64,000 nucleotides of DNA from Raphanus sativus. Taxonomy: Eukaryota; Streptophyta; Magnoliopsida; Brassicales; Brassicaceae. A program made the position numbers and the translations under genes. This document shows, piece after piece, positions 21,345 through 31,266 of this stretch (position 1 is the stretch's first letter; each line of letters opens with the position of its first letter). Location of the stretch: assembly GCF_000801105.2 (NCBI RefSeq), contig NC_079515.1, positions 16,639,407 to 16,703,406 of the forward strand. The letters are read 5' to 3'. The notes beneath the pieces are model-generated. The model had not been told where the DNA came from. It was given only the letters and a program-made list of their open reading frames with translations, and searched no databases.

Positions 21345-22289
21345 CTGCAAATATTCAAAATAAAACACATTAGTAAACATAGAGAAAATGAAGAAGTTCA
21401 ACAAACATTATCGCAGACGACTTAGATTTAAGTCGTCCAGAAGACTTAAAGGTAAGTCGTCTAAAGAGGTCACTTTTGCAATTGAAAATTAAAGGGACGA
21501 CTTAATTCTAAGTCGTCCGGCTTTTGTTTGTTAAAAAAAAAAATTCAGACGACTTATATATAAGTCGTCTACGAAAAACGGGCTAGTTTTGCATTTGACC
21601 GAATCGTGTCAGATCTTTGACTATTTCTGGACGACTTATAAATCAGTCGTCTCTGGAAAGTAAAAATTTCAATATTTTTATTCAAACTAGACGACTTACA
21701 CGTAAGTCGTCCCAGGTTAGTTTTGTAATTGAAAAAATAAAACTTGAAATTTAACTTTCTCCAGACGACTTAACTAAAAGTCGTCCAGCTAGACGACTTA
21801 ATTTAAGGTCGTCCGGGATAAGCAAGGTTGGACGACTTAATTGGGAAAAATTCTGGACGACTTTGCTTTCCCCGGACGACTTTAAATTAAGTCTTCTGAC
21901 GGGACGACTTTATATTATGTCGTCTGGTAAAAATTAAATTATGAAGTTTTATTTTTCAACTACAAAACTAACCTAAGACGACTTACACGTAAGTCGTCTA
22001 GTTTAATAAAATATTGAAATTTTAACTTTCCGAGAGACGACTGATTATAAAGTCGTCCAGAAATAGTCAAAGATCTGACACGATTCGGTCAAATGCAAAA
22101 CTAGCCTGTTTCTCGTAGACGACTTATATATAAGTCGTCTGGACTGTTTTTTTTCACCAAACAAAGCTGGACGACTTAGTTTAAGTCGTCCGTTTGACCA
22201 GAAGACTCATCAGTAAGTCTTCTACATACAGATGACTTACTTGTAAGTCTTCTACGCGAACAGATTTTGAAAAAAATTCAAATTCGTAC
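21345..22289 (-). other. Inferred 5'-UTR intron of the transposase
   Basis: The donor GAAG|GTACGAA (boundary at 22289/22290) and the acceptor before the ATG are both conserved in position and sequence with the smaller MULE (donor at 9241, acceptor at 8280). Intron length is about 945 bases here and 962 there. This is inferred from site conservation only. Confidence 0.55.
21415..22205. repeat. Long inverted repeat inside the transposase leader intron
   Basis: Arm 1 (about 21415-21815) and arm 2 (about 21868-22205) are imperfect reverse complements. For example TTTGACCGAATCGTGTCAGA (about 21595) mirrors TCTGACACGATTCGGTCAAA (about 22074). It contains more than a dozen GACGACTT palindromes, including perfect ones such as GACGACTTATATATAAGTCG. 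The layout matches 8350-9180. Confidence 0.8.
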
Positions 22290-22736
22290 CTTCAACTAGT
22301 GAGATGACTTTGTTTGCACACAGGGTCTTCTCCAACCACCCAGAACCTCAAACGAAAGCAACCGTAAGTCAAAACGAAAGAAATGATGGCTCCAAACAAT
22401 TTTGAATCAAAAGCTTCAGTTTTTGGATGAATAGGAGAGAAAAGTGAAAGGAATGTTGTTTTTAGTTCATAACAATTGAAACAGAGAGAGTGTAAAGAGA
22501 TTTACGTGCATTAAAGGGCATTAAAAGCTCCAAACAGTTCGTACAAGGTTGTTCCCACTATTCATGGCAGTGGCAATATTGTAAATACTTGAAGAAAAGA
22601 GGTTGAGACAGTAAAGAAGCCATTTTCGAAAAAAAAAAAAAAAAAAAGGGTTAATGGCATTTTCGTAGATAAAATGCAGATGTGGGGTTTAAAAACTCAA
22701 AACAAAAAAGTCAAAGAAAAGGTTAGTTTTCTGTTT

Positions 22737-22773
22737 GAATTCAAGTTTTGAGTCACTTTTGCAATAAGCCCTA
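22737..22773 (-). repeat. Right terminal inverted repeat of the large MULE
   Basis: CAAGTTTTGAGTCAC (about 22742-22756) is the exact inverse of the left copy, followed by TTTTGCAATAAGCCCTA. The N gap starts at 22776. Confidence 0.7.
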
Positions 22774-22775
22774 AA

Positions 22776-22875
22776 NNNNNNNNNNNNNNNNNNNNNNNNN
22801 NNNNNNNNNNNNNNNNNNNNNNNNNNNNNNNNNNNNNNNNNNNNNNNNNNNNNNNNNNNNNNNNNNNNNNNNNNN
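22776..22875. other. Assembly gap (100 N)
   Basis: A run of exactly 100 N between the right end of the MULE and a LINE fragment. Such a fixed length usually marks a gap of unknown size. Confidence 0.99.
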
Positions 22876-24086
22876 CTGCTTACCTAAGGAAGAGGGAGGA
22901 CTAGGTCTTAAGCGTTTCACAACCTGGAACTCAGTCCTATCACTGGCGGTATTCTGGCTTCTTGTATCAGATAGCCAATCCTTATGGGTCAAATGGCACA
23001 AACACCACCACATCAAAGACTCCAGCGTCTGGCTCATGGAACAGAACCCCTCTTATCCTTGGACCTGGAATGCGCTGCTGAGTCTTAAGCATCTGGCTGA
23101 GAGGTTTGTCTCCTATACAGTCAACAATGGGCTAGAAACAAAGTTCTGGTTCGATTCATGGACCCTTTTTGGTAATCTGCTAAATATATTGGAGAAGGAG
23201 GTCCTCGACAGTTAAGAATCCCTCTCCACTCTACAGTCTCTGAGGTTTGTTCAGATGGATATTGGAAGCTGCCTTCTCCTAGATCAGACAACGCGTTGTC
23301 GCTCCATATCTATCTTACAACGATCCCTGTCCCAAAACCCCAAGATGGTAATGACTCAGTGCACTGGCAAGTAAATGACTCTGCTTGCTCCGCTTACTCT
23401 GCCTCCAAGACTTGGGATGCTCTCCGCTAGTCAGATAGCAAGAAACCTTGGGCAACTTCGATATGGTTCAAAGGTGCGATTCCGAAAATGGCTTTTAACA
23501 TGTGGGTTTCTCAACTCAACAGACTACCAACCAGATCAAGGATCTCCCGGTGGGCGCCACAGACCTCCTCGCTCTGCTGCCTCTGCAACACGCTTGAAGA
23601 AACTCGAGACCACCTGCTCATCACATGTGACTTCAGCTCTGAAGTGTGGTCACTGGTCCTCTCAAGGCTAAACCGCTCCAGGAATCTTCTCTCCTGGTCT
23701 GAGTTGATGTCTTGGATCCGAGCTTCTTCACCGCAATCTCCTTCAACTCTAAGAAAGGTAACAGCTCAAGCAACGATCTATCATCTCTGGAAGCAGCGCA
23801 ACAATGTCCTCCACAACAGTGTATCCATCCCGCCGCACGCTCTGTTTCGCATCATTGACAAGGAAATTCGCAACATCATCTCAGCCAGGAAGGACAGAAA
23901 AGCTTTCCGTGGTCTGATGGTTATTTGGCTCACTTGAAACCTCTGTCTTCTTGTTGGCCTAAATCTAGTCTGCTGTCTTGTTTTTAATTTTTTTGCCTTG
24001 ACAGCCTATCTCTTCGATTGTACTCATTTGTATTTTCAGAACTTTTATTTTTAATGATATTAACAAGTTAGCAACAAAAAAAAAAC
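22876..24086 (+). mobile_element. 3' end of a second LINE (ORF2 C-terminus, UTR, poly-A)
   Basis: From the gap edge the frame reads LPKEEGGLGLKRFTTWNSVL, typical of the region just after the RT in plant LINE ORF2. It slips frame near 23200, has a stop at about 23429, and continues as a zf-RVT domain (MAFNMWVSQLNRLPTRSRI, CCLCNTLEETRDHLLITC, 23488-23640) to a stop at 23937. A 3' UTR and an A-run (24077-24086) follow. The 5' part is lost in the gap. Unlike the first LINE, no RNase H domain follows the zf-RVT. Confidence 0.8.
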
Positions 24087-24523
24087 TAAGCATTAAAATT
24101 ATCAAACAGATAAAAACTTCTAAATTGTAATAAATTAATATATCAGATATTTATTGAAGTTAATTATTTTAAAATAAGACTTCCATTTAATAAAATTGAA
24201 ATTTAGACAAATTTTGGAAATCATGTGAAATTTCAACTAACCAAAAACATGATGTCTTAAACATATAAAATCAATATCAATATAAACGTCCAAAAGAATG
24301 TAATTATGTAAAAATATAGATATGAAAAGAACTGACGACAACAAAAAATAAAAACTGAATATAATTAAACATATAGAGAAAAGATTAAAATATAAATGGC
24401 AAAGTGTACATTATACAAAGATAAACTTTTAAACCGAGACGACAAAGTGAAGTAAGACGGAGGCTACACCTAAGTACAAAAACAATAAAAAAACATACAA
24501 TGAAATGAAGGTTTAATAAATTA
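24087..24523. other. AT-rich spacer
   Basis: No genes or recognisable repeats seen. Confidence 0.4.
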
Positions 24524-24922
24524 TCCTGTAGACTATATTTGCGAAGTGATTTTGCCACATGTCATTTTCACAATCAATTTCACGAAAATTGATGACATGG
24601 CTTACATCTAAATATGACATGAACAATAACATTTATTGTTGATATATATTTTTGGTAAATTTACATTTAATGCCGATTTATATTTTGGTAAACTTTTTAA
24701 AATATGGTAATAACTCATAAATCATCCCTAAAATAAATATATTCAAATATGAATTATAAATTTCGGAATTTTATTTAATTTTACTTTTATAATTATAAAA
24801 TTTTTATTACTAAAATTTTCAAAATTTTCTACATCTTTTAAAAAAGTAAATAAATTTTTAATCGTAATATCATTAGTTTCTTTTAGATATCTAAAATTTT
24901 TTAAAATATTGTTTAGTTTTAA
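24524..24922 (+). mobile_element. 5' fragment of a Helitron
   Basis: It begins A|TCCTGTAGACTATATTTGCG AAGTGATTTTGCCACATGTC, nearly the same as the 5' end on the minus strand at 29516. Its 3' end is not visible; the next Helitron starts at 24923, perhaps nested. Confidence 0.55.
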
Positions 24923-26015
24923 TCTCTATAATATTATTTGAGAAGTCAGTTTCCTATGTGTCACGCTCACGTTAATTCTTATGATGGTTAATTATAATAG
25001 TACCCTTAATGAATCAAATATATCTATTTGTCATTATTAAAAAGAAAAAATTTCCTTTTTATTTTGGTTTCCTTCTCTAAATAACCTATATAATGAAATT
25101 TTTTTGTAAATTTTAAAAACGAAAAATATATTTTATATATAATGCGATTCACTAAAAGGAAACTTAACAAAAATAATTTTTATTTTAGAGTAAATAAATA
25201 ATTATCCTTTAAAATATAATCTTAAACAACATAATAAATATTTTAATATAAATATTTTATTTTAATTAATCTATTTCTCAAATTTATTACAAAAAAAAAT
25301 TAAATAACATAACACAAGATATTTTAATGAATAAAAATGCATTTTTTATTTAGTTTGAAGGAATATATGTAACACAATATATCCACAAAATGAATAATTC
25401 GACTAATCTAATTTTTAATACAAAATCAAACACTTAACTAAATATAATGTATTATTGTTCATATTAATATTTTTTATAAATATAAACTATAGAACAATGT
25501 AACATACTATTAACTAATATGAGATCTCAATTAATATTATGAATATATATTAACCAACTATTACAACTAAGTTCTTTTCTATAATTTATATATATGCATG
25601 AGGTTTCATAATACTATTGTTGTTATATTAATATCAGTAACTTTGAGTTAATTAAAACTTTAATTTATTTTTACTATTTAATTCTAAAAATAAATTATAT
25701 TAAATTATACATAATATTTCTAAAATATATTTACAAATCTAAGGCAGTATCAAATTAAATGTAAACAACAAAATTAATCAATATTTTAATCTATAGAATA
25801 AACAAATTATGGTTGAATCGGAAAATTAGATATTATCCTATATATCCAAAATTATACCTATGATTAAAATAAAATAATATTATTTGAAAAAATTGCATAC
25901 TGATTACAATATAAATTACATAGTAATTTAAAAATAAAAAAATTATAGCAAACTATTTAATATATTCATTTCATAAATATTTATATCCGTGCATGTGCAC
26001 GGGAAAATCACCTAG
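24923..26015 (+). mobile_element. Non-autonomous Helitron, about 1.1 kb
   Basis: The 5' end TCTCTATAATATTATTTGAG follows an A. The 3' hairpin CCGTGCATGTGCACGG (25987-26002) is followed by GAAAATCACCTAG and then T. These are the structural ends of a Helitron. The interior is AT-rich and non-coding. Confidence 0.75.
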
Positions 26016-26634
26016 TTTTATTATAAGTACATATTTGTGGGACTAATTATCTAGGATGAAAGAAGCATTGTTATAAAATTATTGAACATTAACAAGTGGA
26101 AAAGAAAACCATGTTGGTGAAGAAAACTACACCTATATATATATAAAGATTACGTATCATATTAATTAACCATATGCGATATGTTTTTAAATTAATTTAA
26201 ATAAAATTAAAAAATAATACGCGCCCCCAACACTACTACTTAGAGTTTGCTGTAGTAACTCTGTAAAATTTGCTCAAAGTTTGAAACGAGAACCAACAAA
26301 AAAATTACAAAAAATGTACATCATATCATCATATAACCCAAAAGATCAACAAAAATTAATGACTGAGATGAAAAAATGACATTAAACGAATTCTTTACAT
26401 TTAGTGTGTTAGTTATGATACTCATTTTTTTGTGTAATTATCAAAACAAAATATGTGGTATAAAATAAGATAACGAACAAATTTATTCCAAGTTTATTGA
26501 AAAAAAACAAGAAGTATTGAAAATTATTTAACAAATAAATACTTATTGAAATACGAACTCAAACAAAACAACTCAGCTAATAGTGAAAGGAATTTCTTCA
26601 AAACTACTATGTTTATGATTTTAAATTTGAAAAA
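26016..26634. other. AT-rich spacer before the Copia element
   Basis: Nothing coding. The last five bases (AAAAA) form the target duplication of the Copia insertion. Confidence 0.4.
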
Positions 26635-26831
26635 TGTTATGAACAATGTATTGTGGATATCCATTAACCAGCTTGGTCCATCAAGAAAAAACAGCCGGCC
26701 CATTAGAATAGAGTTAGAGTCTATGCCCATTTATGACCCATTATGTATTAGGTCCATTTGTCTTATGACGGTCTATGTAACTCTTATATAAGGAGCACTT
26801 ATGTTATGAAATAAACTATCCTTTCAGAACA
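26635..26831 (+). repeat. 5' LTR of the old Copia element
   Basis: 197 bp, TG..CA ends, with a TATA-like CTTATATAAGG (about 26784) and an AATAAA (about 26810) near the end. Confidence 0.85.
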
Positions 26832-26846
26832 TGTTATCAGCACGAG
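26832..26846 (+). promoter_or_regulatory. Putative primer-binding site
   Basis: TGTTATCAGCACGAG directly follows the 5' LTR. Position and similarity to TGGTATCAGAGC-type sites suggest a tRNA primer site. The exact tRNA is not identified. Confidence 0.5.
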
Positions 26847-26887
26847 TTGCTCCCTAAACCCTAGAATCTAGCCGACGGCCACAATAA

Positions 26888-27245
26888 TTCTAATTCCGGC
26901 GCAACTTCAAATCCTTCGTTCTTTACAACCGTAAAGATCCAGACAACGAGTAATATATAAAATTGAAGCTCTCGACGAGACGAATCCAAGTCCGCAAACC
27001 TCACATCGATCCGATCTTAGACGCTCCCTCGCGCTCTGTTTCAGTACGCGCCGCCAGTAACCCTAAAAACCCTAATTCCGGCGCAACTTCAAATCGATCG
27101 ATCTCTTCAACACTAAGGAACTAGACGACGATCCACATATCAAATTGAAGCTCTTGACGAGATGAATCCATCAGCGCAAACCTCTCATCGATCCGATCTC
27201 AGACGCGCCCTCACTCTCAGCTACAATACGCGGCGCCGTCTTAGT
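26888..27245. repeat. About 180-bp tandem duplication in the Copia leader
   Basis: TAATTCCGGCGCAACTTCAAAT occurs at 26891 and 27073, followed in both by AAATTGAAGCTC, GACGAGA-GAATCCA, GCAAACCTC and TCGATCCGATC blocks. Confidence 0.7.
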
Positions 27246-27249
27246 CTTT

Positions 27250-28400
27250 GGAACCCTAATCCGAACCAACAAGATTTTCTAGCCAAATTCAAATCCTGTT
27301 GAAAGATAAGTTTATCATACCTCAGTTGTTTGATTATACCTTGGTTAGATTAAGCTATTCAAGTAATCTAATACTCTTTGTTTTGTTTCATGAGCTGAGA
27401 GAAGTTAGTGCAAAGAACCCTAAATTGTTTTTGCTTGCATTCTGGCTTGCATACATCCGATCAGCTAAAGCCCTTAAGTGTCCCTGATCCTAGACATTCG
27501 CAGCTCCCTGTTCACAAAAGAGTCAGCGTCCGTCTGCATGCAAGATAGAGGTTCATCCGACTTTGGTGGTCCGGTTCAACCCTTCAAACTCTGGTATACC
27601 GATTAAACTAAGAACATAGTGATTAAACCCTAAAACCTAATTATGGACTTGAAACCATAAAACCCTAGAATTGAATCCGATTCTTTGAGTTGTTTAATCT
27701 TTGATGTTCTGAGGTTTTAAAATTGATAATTGATTGAGAGATTGATTGAAATTTTCCTGATTGTTAAATTAAAAGATTTTCTTTTATAGAAAGTTTCTTT
27801 TTATAATTTTTTTTTTATAGAAAGTTTTTTTATAGAAAGTTTCTTTTATAGAAAGTTTCCTTTTCTGGAATTTTTCTTTTATGCTTACTTTCCCGATTCA
27901 TTGATCATCTAGAAATTGTTTACTAAGATTGCATCATGAAATTGAATTCCTAAAGGCCTTGAAACCTTGTTTGAATTCCCAAAGGCCTTGAAAACCTTAA
28001 ATCCGAATTGGTTAGCATTAAGGTTTATTATTGTTTTTCATACTTGATGCATCATTGATAGTGCTCAAATTACCCTGTAGAGCTTACTCTCTCAAATAAG
28101 AGGTACAGTTGTAGTACTTAGGGATCGAATCATGAGGAGCTAGGGAACCAATTAAATCTAATCAATTAATCAATCCTAGGTGAAGTTGGTTTTAATAATC
28201 AAATGTAAATGACAATTCCTAAAATGAGTAAGGTAGTTGCTCTAACTAACAATATGATGGTTGTTTAAATGATAATGAAAAGTACTAGACTTAGGGCTTT
28301 TATTCAGGAATGAAGATTATAATATCTATAAATGTCTAACAAATTGCTTGCATGATACTATAGAACTCAGTCGCTTAACTCTCAGTGATGTCTCACTGGT
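27250..28400. other. Copia leader, non-coding
   Basis: No gene recognised. Bases 27770-27870 hold a TTTTATAGAAAGTTTC repeat of about five units. Confidence 0.4.
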
Positions 28401-29516
28401 TAAATTTTAAAAATATTTTATATAAACAAATTATCAATTTTCATTATTTAAATTTTATTAGTTAAAAAATAAAACCATAATGTAATTTTCTAGTTTGATT
28501 TACTCGAGTTTACTTTAACTTTATAATTTTATTTTATTAATATTGTAATAATAATAATTAAAAATTTATAGAGTTATTTTATTCATATTATATTTTATTC
28601 AGTTAATTTTTATTTTTAATTATTTCTAATAAATATATACAGTAATAAAAATAATATACAAGTTGATAAATATACAATTATAACTACACTTATTTTGATA
28701 ATAAAAATATGATTCATAAATTGATGAAAAAATTAAATTCGGAATTATTATTTATATATATAATTATATTATTTTAATAGATATAGAAAAGTTATTATTT
28801 ATTAGTATTACCATATTTCTAAAATCTTACCAAATTGGATACTTGTAGAAAATAATATTTTTGATATAAAATTTATTAGTTATTATTATATTACAAAACT
28901 TTGCCAAAAATATGAATCCGTATATAGAAAATAGCCATTACCATATTTAAGAAATCTTACCAAAAACATAAATCTTAATATAGAAAATTTTACATCTCAC
29001 AATTTGATCGATGTCATCTTATATGTATTTCTAATAAATATATACATTAATATGAATAACATATATAAGTTGATAAATATATAATTATAACTACACTTAT
29101 TTTGATAATAAAAATGAATCATAAATTGATTAAAAAAAATTCGGAATTATTATTTATATATATATAATTATATTATTTTAATAGATATAGAAAAGTAATT
29201 ACTTATTATTATTACCATATTTCTAAAATATTACCAAATTGGATACTTGTAGAAAAATAATATTTTTGATATAAAATTTATTAGTTATTACTATATTACG
29301 AAACTTTGCAAAAATATGAATCCGTATATAGAAAATAGTAATTACCATATTTATGAAATCTTACCAAAAATATAAATCTTAATATATAAAATTTTACATG
29401 TCACAATTAGATCGATGCCATGTCATATTTTTTTTAAGTCATGTCATCTTTTTTTGTTGAGAACAATTGTAGTGATGACACATGTACAAATCACTTCTCA
29501 AATATAGTCTAGGGGA
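28400..29516 (-). mobile_element. Helitron on the minus strand (3' end not resolved)
   Basis: The reverse strand starts A|TCCCCTAGACTATATTTGAG AAGTGATTTGTACATG at 29516, matching the 5' end at 24524. The interior is AT-rich and includes a 405-bp tandem duplication. No convincing CTRR hairpin end was found on the left, so the start coordinate is a guess. Confidence 0.5.
28621..29430. repeat. 405-bp tandem duplication inside the minus-strand Helitron
   Basis: Both units (28621-29025, about 29026-29430) begin TATTTCTAATAAATATATAC. They share TTGATAAATATA, AAATTCGGAATTATTATTTA, CCAAATTGGATACTTGTAGA and AATCCGTATATAGAAAATAG in order. Confidence 0.8.
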
Positions 29517-29699
29517 TAGATAGATGAAAGACTTGCATAGATAAGGAGTAGAAAACAAATGGAGTTCACAAATCTCTCCAATCTCTCAAAACATATAAAA
29601 CTCTAGTCTCTCTCTCACACTCTCTACTTTGCCTTTCAAGACTTGCTTTTCTTAAACTCTTCAAAGTTTGCCGTCAAAAACACTTAGCAGGAATATTTA

Positions 29700-30110
29700 A
29701 CCATTTCCATTAGGTTAAAAACTCGTCAGGGGCAATCTCGTAATTTGGTGAAGTCTTGGTGAAGTAGTAGGCTAAACCATTTCGTCCTCGATATTGACCG
29801 ATAACACTAGATGTGTATCGATCGATTATAATCTTCTAGTATGCGGATCTTCTCAGCTACATCGATCGACAACTCTGGATGAGTATCGATCGATTCTTAT
29901 CACAATGTTGACTTCCGAATTGGTCTTGAATGGTCAACTCAGGTGTATTATCTCTTGTACTCCAGAATGCTCCAAAAACATCACTTTATCACGAAACGCT
30001 TCTGAACCTGAAAACATACCTAACAGGCTAGAAAACACATTAGTTATATTAAAATACTAGTATACCATGGTAGAAAACGGGTGAAATCCATGGTATATCA
30101 ATCATGATTG
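29700..30110. other. Insertion-like block with ATCGATCG words and a hairpin
   Basis: TATCGATCGAT-type words occur at about 29817, 29871 and 29885. At 30061-30097 TATACCATGG and its exact inverse CCATGGTATA are separated by 17 bases. The block resembles no gene; its origin is unknown. Confidence 0.4.
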
Positions 30111-30252
30111 TATGGCCGTGTGGCCTCATTGCATATCACCCCTATAGTCGTGTGGCTTGTTTATTAGGAAAGCATTAACTCGATTGTCTGCTTGATCACA
30201 CGATTTATATGCATTGATTTTCTTATAAAGATTGAGTGATATATGATATGAG

Positions 30253-31266
30253 ATGTCGAAAATCAACTTGGATAATGCTGCCCTAAATCTCTAAGGAGAT
30301 AATCATTTGAAATGGGCACTGGATACTGAGGTTATCCTAGAGTCAATGAATGAATCACAGAAGGCGATATTGCCAAATGAGAAAGATTGATACAAGGCAA
30401 TATTAGTTATTAGCCACCATCTAAATAAGAGTCTAAAGAAATCAGTATCTCAGTAAATAAAATCCACTAGAGCTTTGGACCGCCTTACAACGGAGATATG
30501 ATCACCAGAAAATGGTGCTATTACCAAAGAATAAATTTGAGTGGAAGAACCTGAGATTCCAAGACTATAAGTCTGTGGATGAATATAACTCGGTTCTGTT
30601 TAAGATAGTTTCAATGTTGAAACAATGTGGTGAAGAAGTAACTGAACAAGAGATACTTAATAAAATCTTCTCTAATGTGTTACTACAACAGCAGTATAGA
30701 GAAAGAGGTTTCACCACCTATACTGATTTGATCTCATGTTTACTATTGGCTGAGAGCAATAATGAGTTATTAATGAGAAACAGTGAGATGAGACCTCCCG
30801 GTACAAAATCATTACCCGACATTTCTAGGCTGTTTTTGGGGCCTAAGAAAGAAAGTAATCTCGTCCAACACAACAACAATTCTGGCCCTAGCCGTGGGAA
30901 AGGTCATGGACGAGGTCGTGGCACATTTAAGGCACATGGGCGAGGACGAGACCGCAGTACCACACCGGTTTTAGTCGTGGTCGAGGTCGAGGTCGAAGTG
31001 TGTCTTTTAAACCTCAAATAAAATCTGATTTGTGTCACAGATGTGGTATGGGTAATCACTGGGCAAAGAATTGCCAAACTCCAAAGCACTTGTGTAAGCT
31101 TTACATAGAGAGTTTGAAGAAAAATCCGGAAGCCAACATGGCTTACCGAGATGGTGAAGATGACATGGATCACGACCATACTGATCAAATGGAGTATGAA
31201 ACTCATGAAAAAGAAAATGATCAGATGGATTATGAGACTTCAGATGCCTTGAACAAAAAAAATTGA
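30253..31266 (+). pseudogene. Copia gag polyprotein remnant with CCHC knuckle
   Basis: The frame begins MSKINLDNAALNL and has several stops before 30512, then is open for about 165 codons (FEWKNLRFQDYKSVDEYNSV, LLQQQYRERGFTTYTDLISC, LLLAESNNELLMRN). This is the retrotransposon gag family that packages element RNA. A basic Gly/Arg-rich stretch leads to a frame change near 31000, after which the zinc knuckle CHRCGMGNHWAKNC is read (31036-31077). The stops in the N-terminal third make it inactive. Confidence 0.8.

Larger units (their letters stand above)
12596..22773. mobile_element. ULP-carrying Mutator-like element (Kaonashi-like MULE)
   Basis: A roughly 10.2-kb element with related ends: TAGGGAGAATTACC..GTGACTCAAAACTTG on the left and its inverse CAAGTTTTGAGTCAC..CCCTA on the right. 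It holds a multi-exon Ulp1 protease-like gene on + (13859-18155) and a mudrA-like transposase on - (18923-21344), converging tail to tail. Arabidopsis Kaonashi elements combine the same two genes. The right end abuts an N gap two bases later, so the expected 9-11 bp target duplication cannot be checked. Both genes are frame-broken here. Confidence 0.8.

Noticed and set aside
22771..23037. Minus-strand open frame reaching into the N gap
   Set aside because: The plus-strand LINE ORF2 explains this sequence; the N-run creates a false extension.
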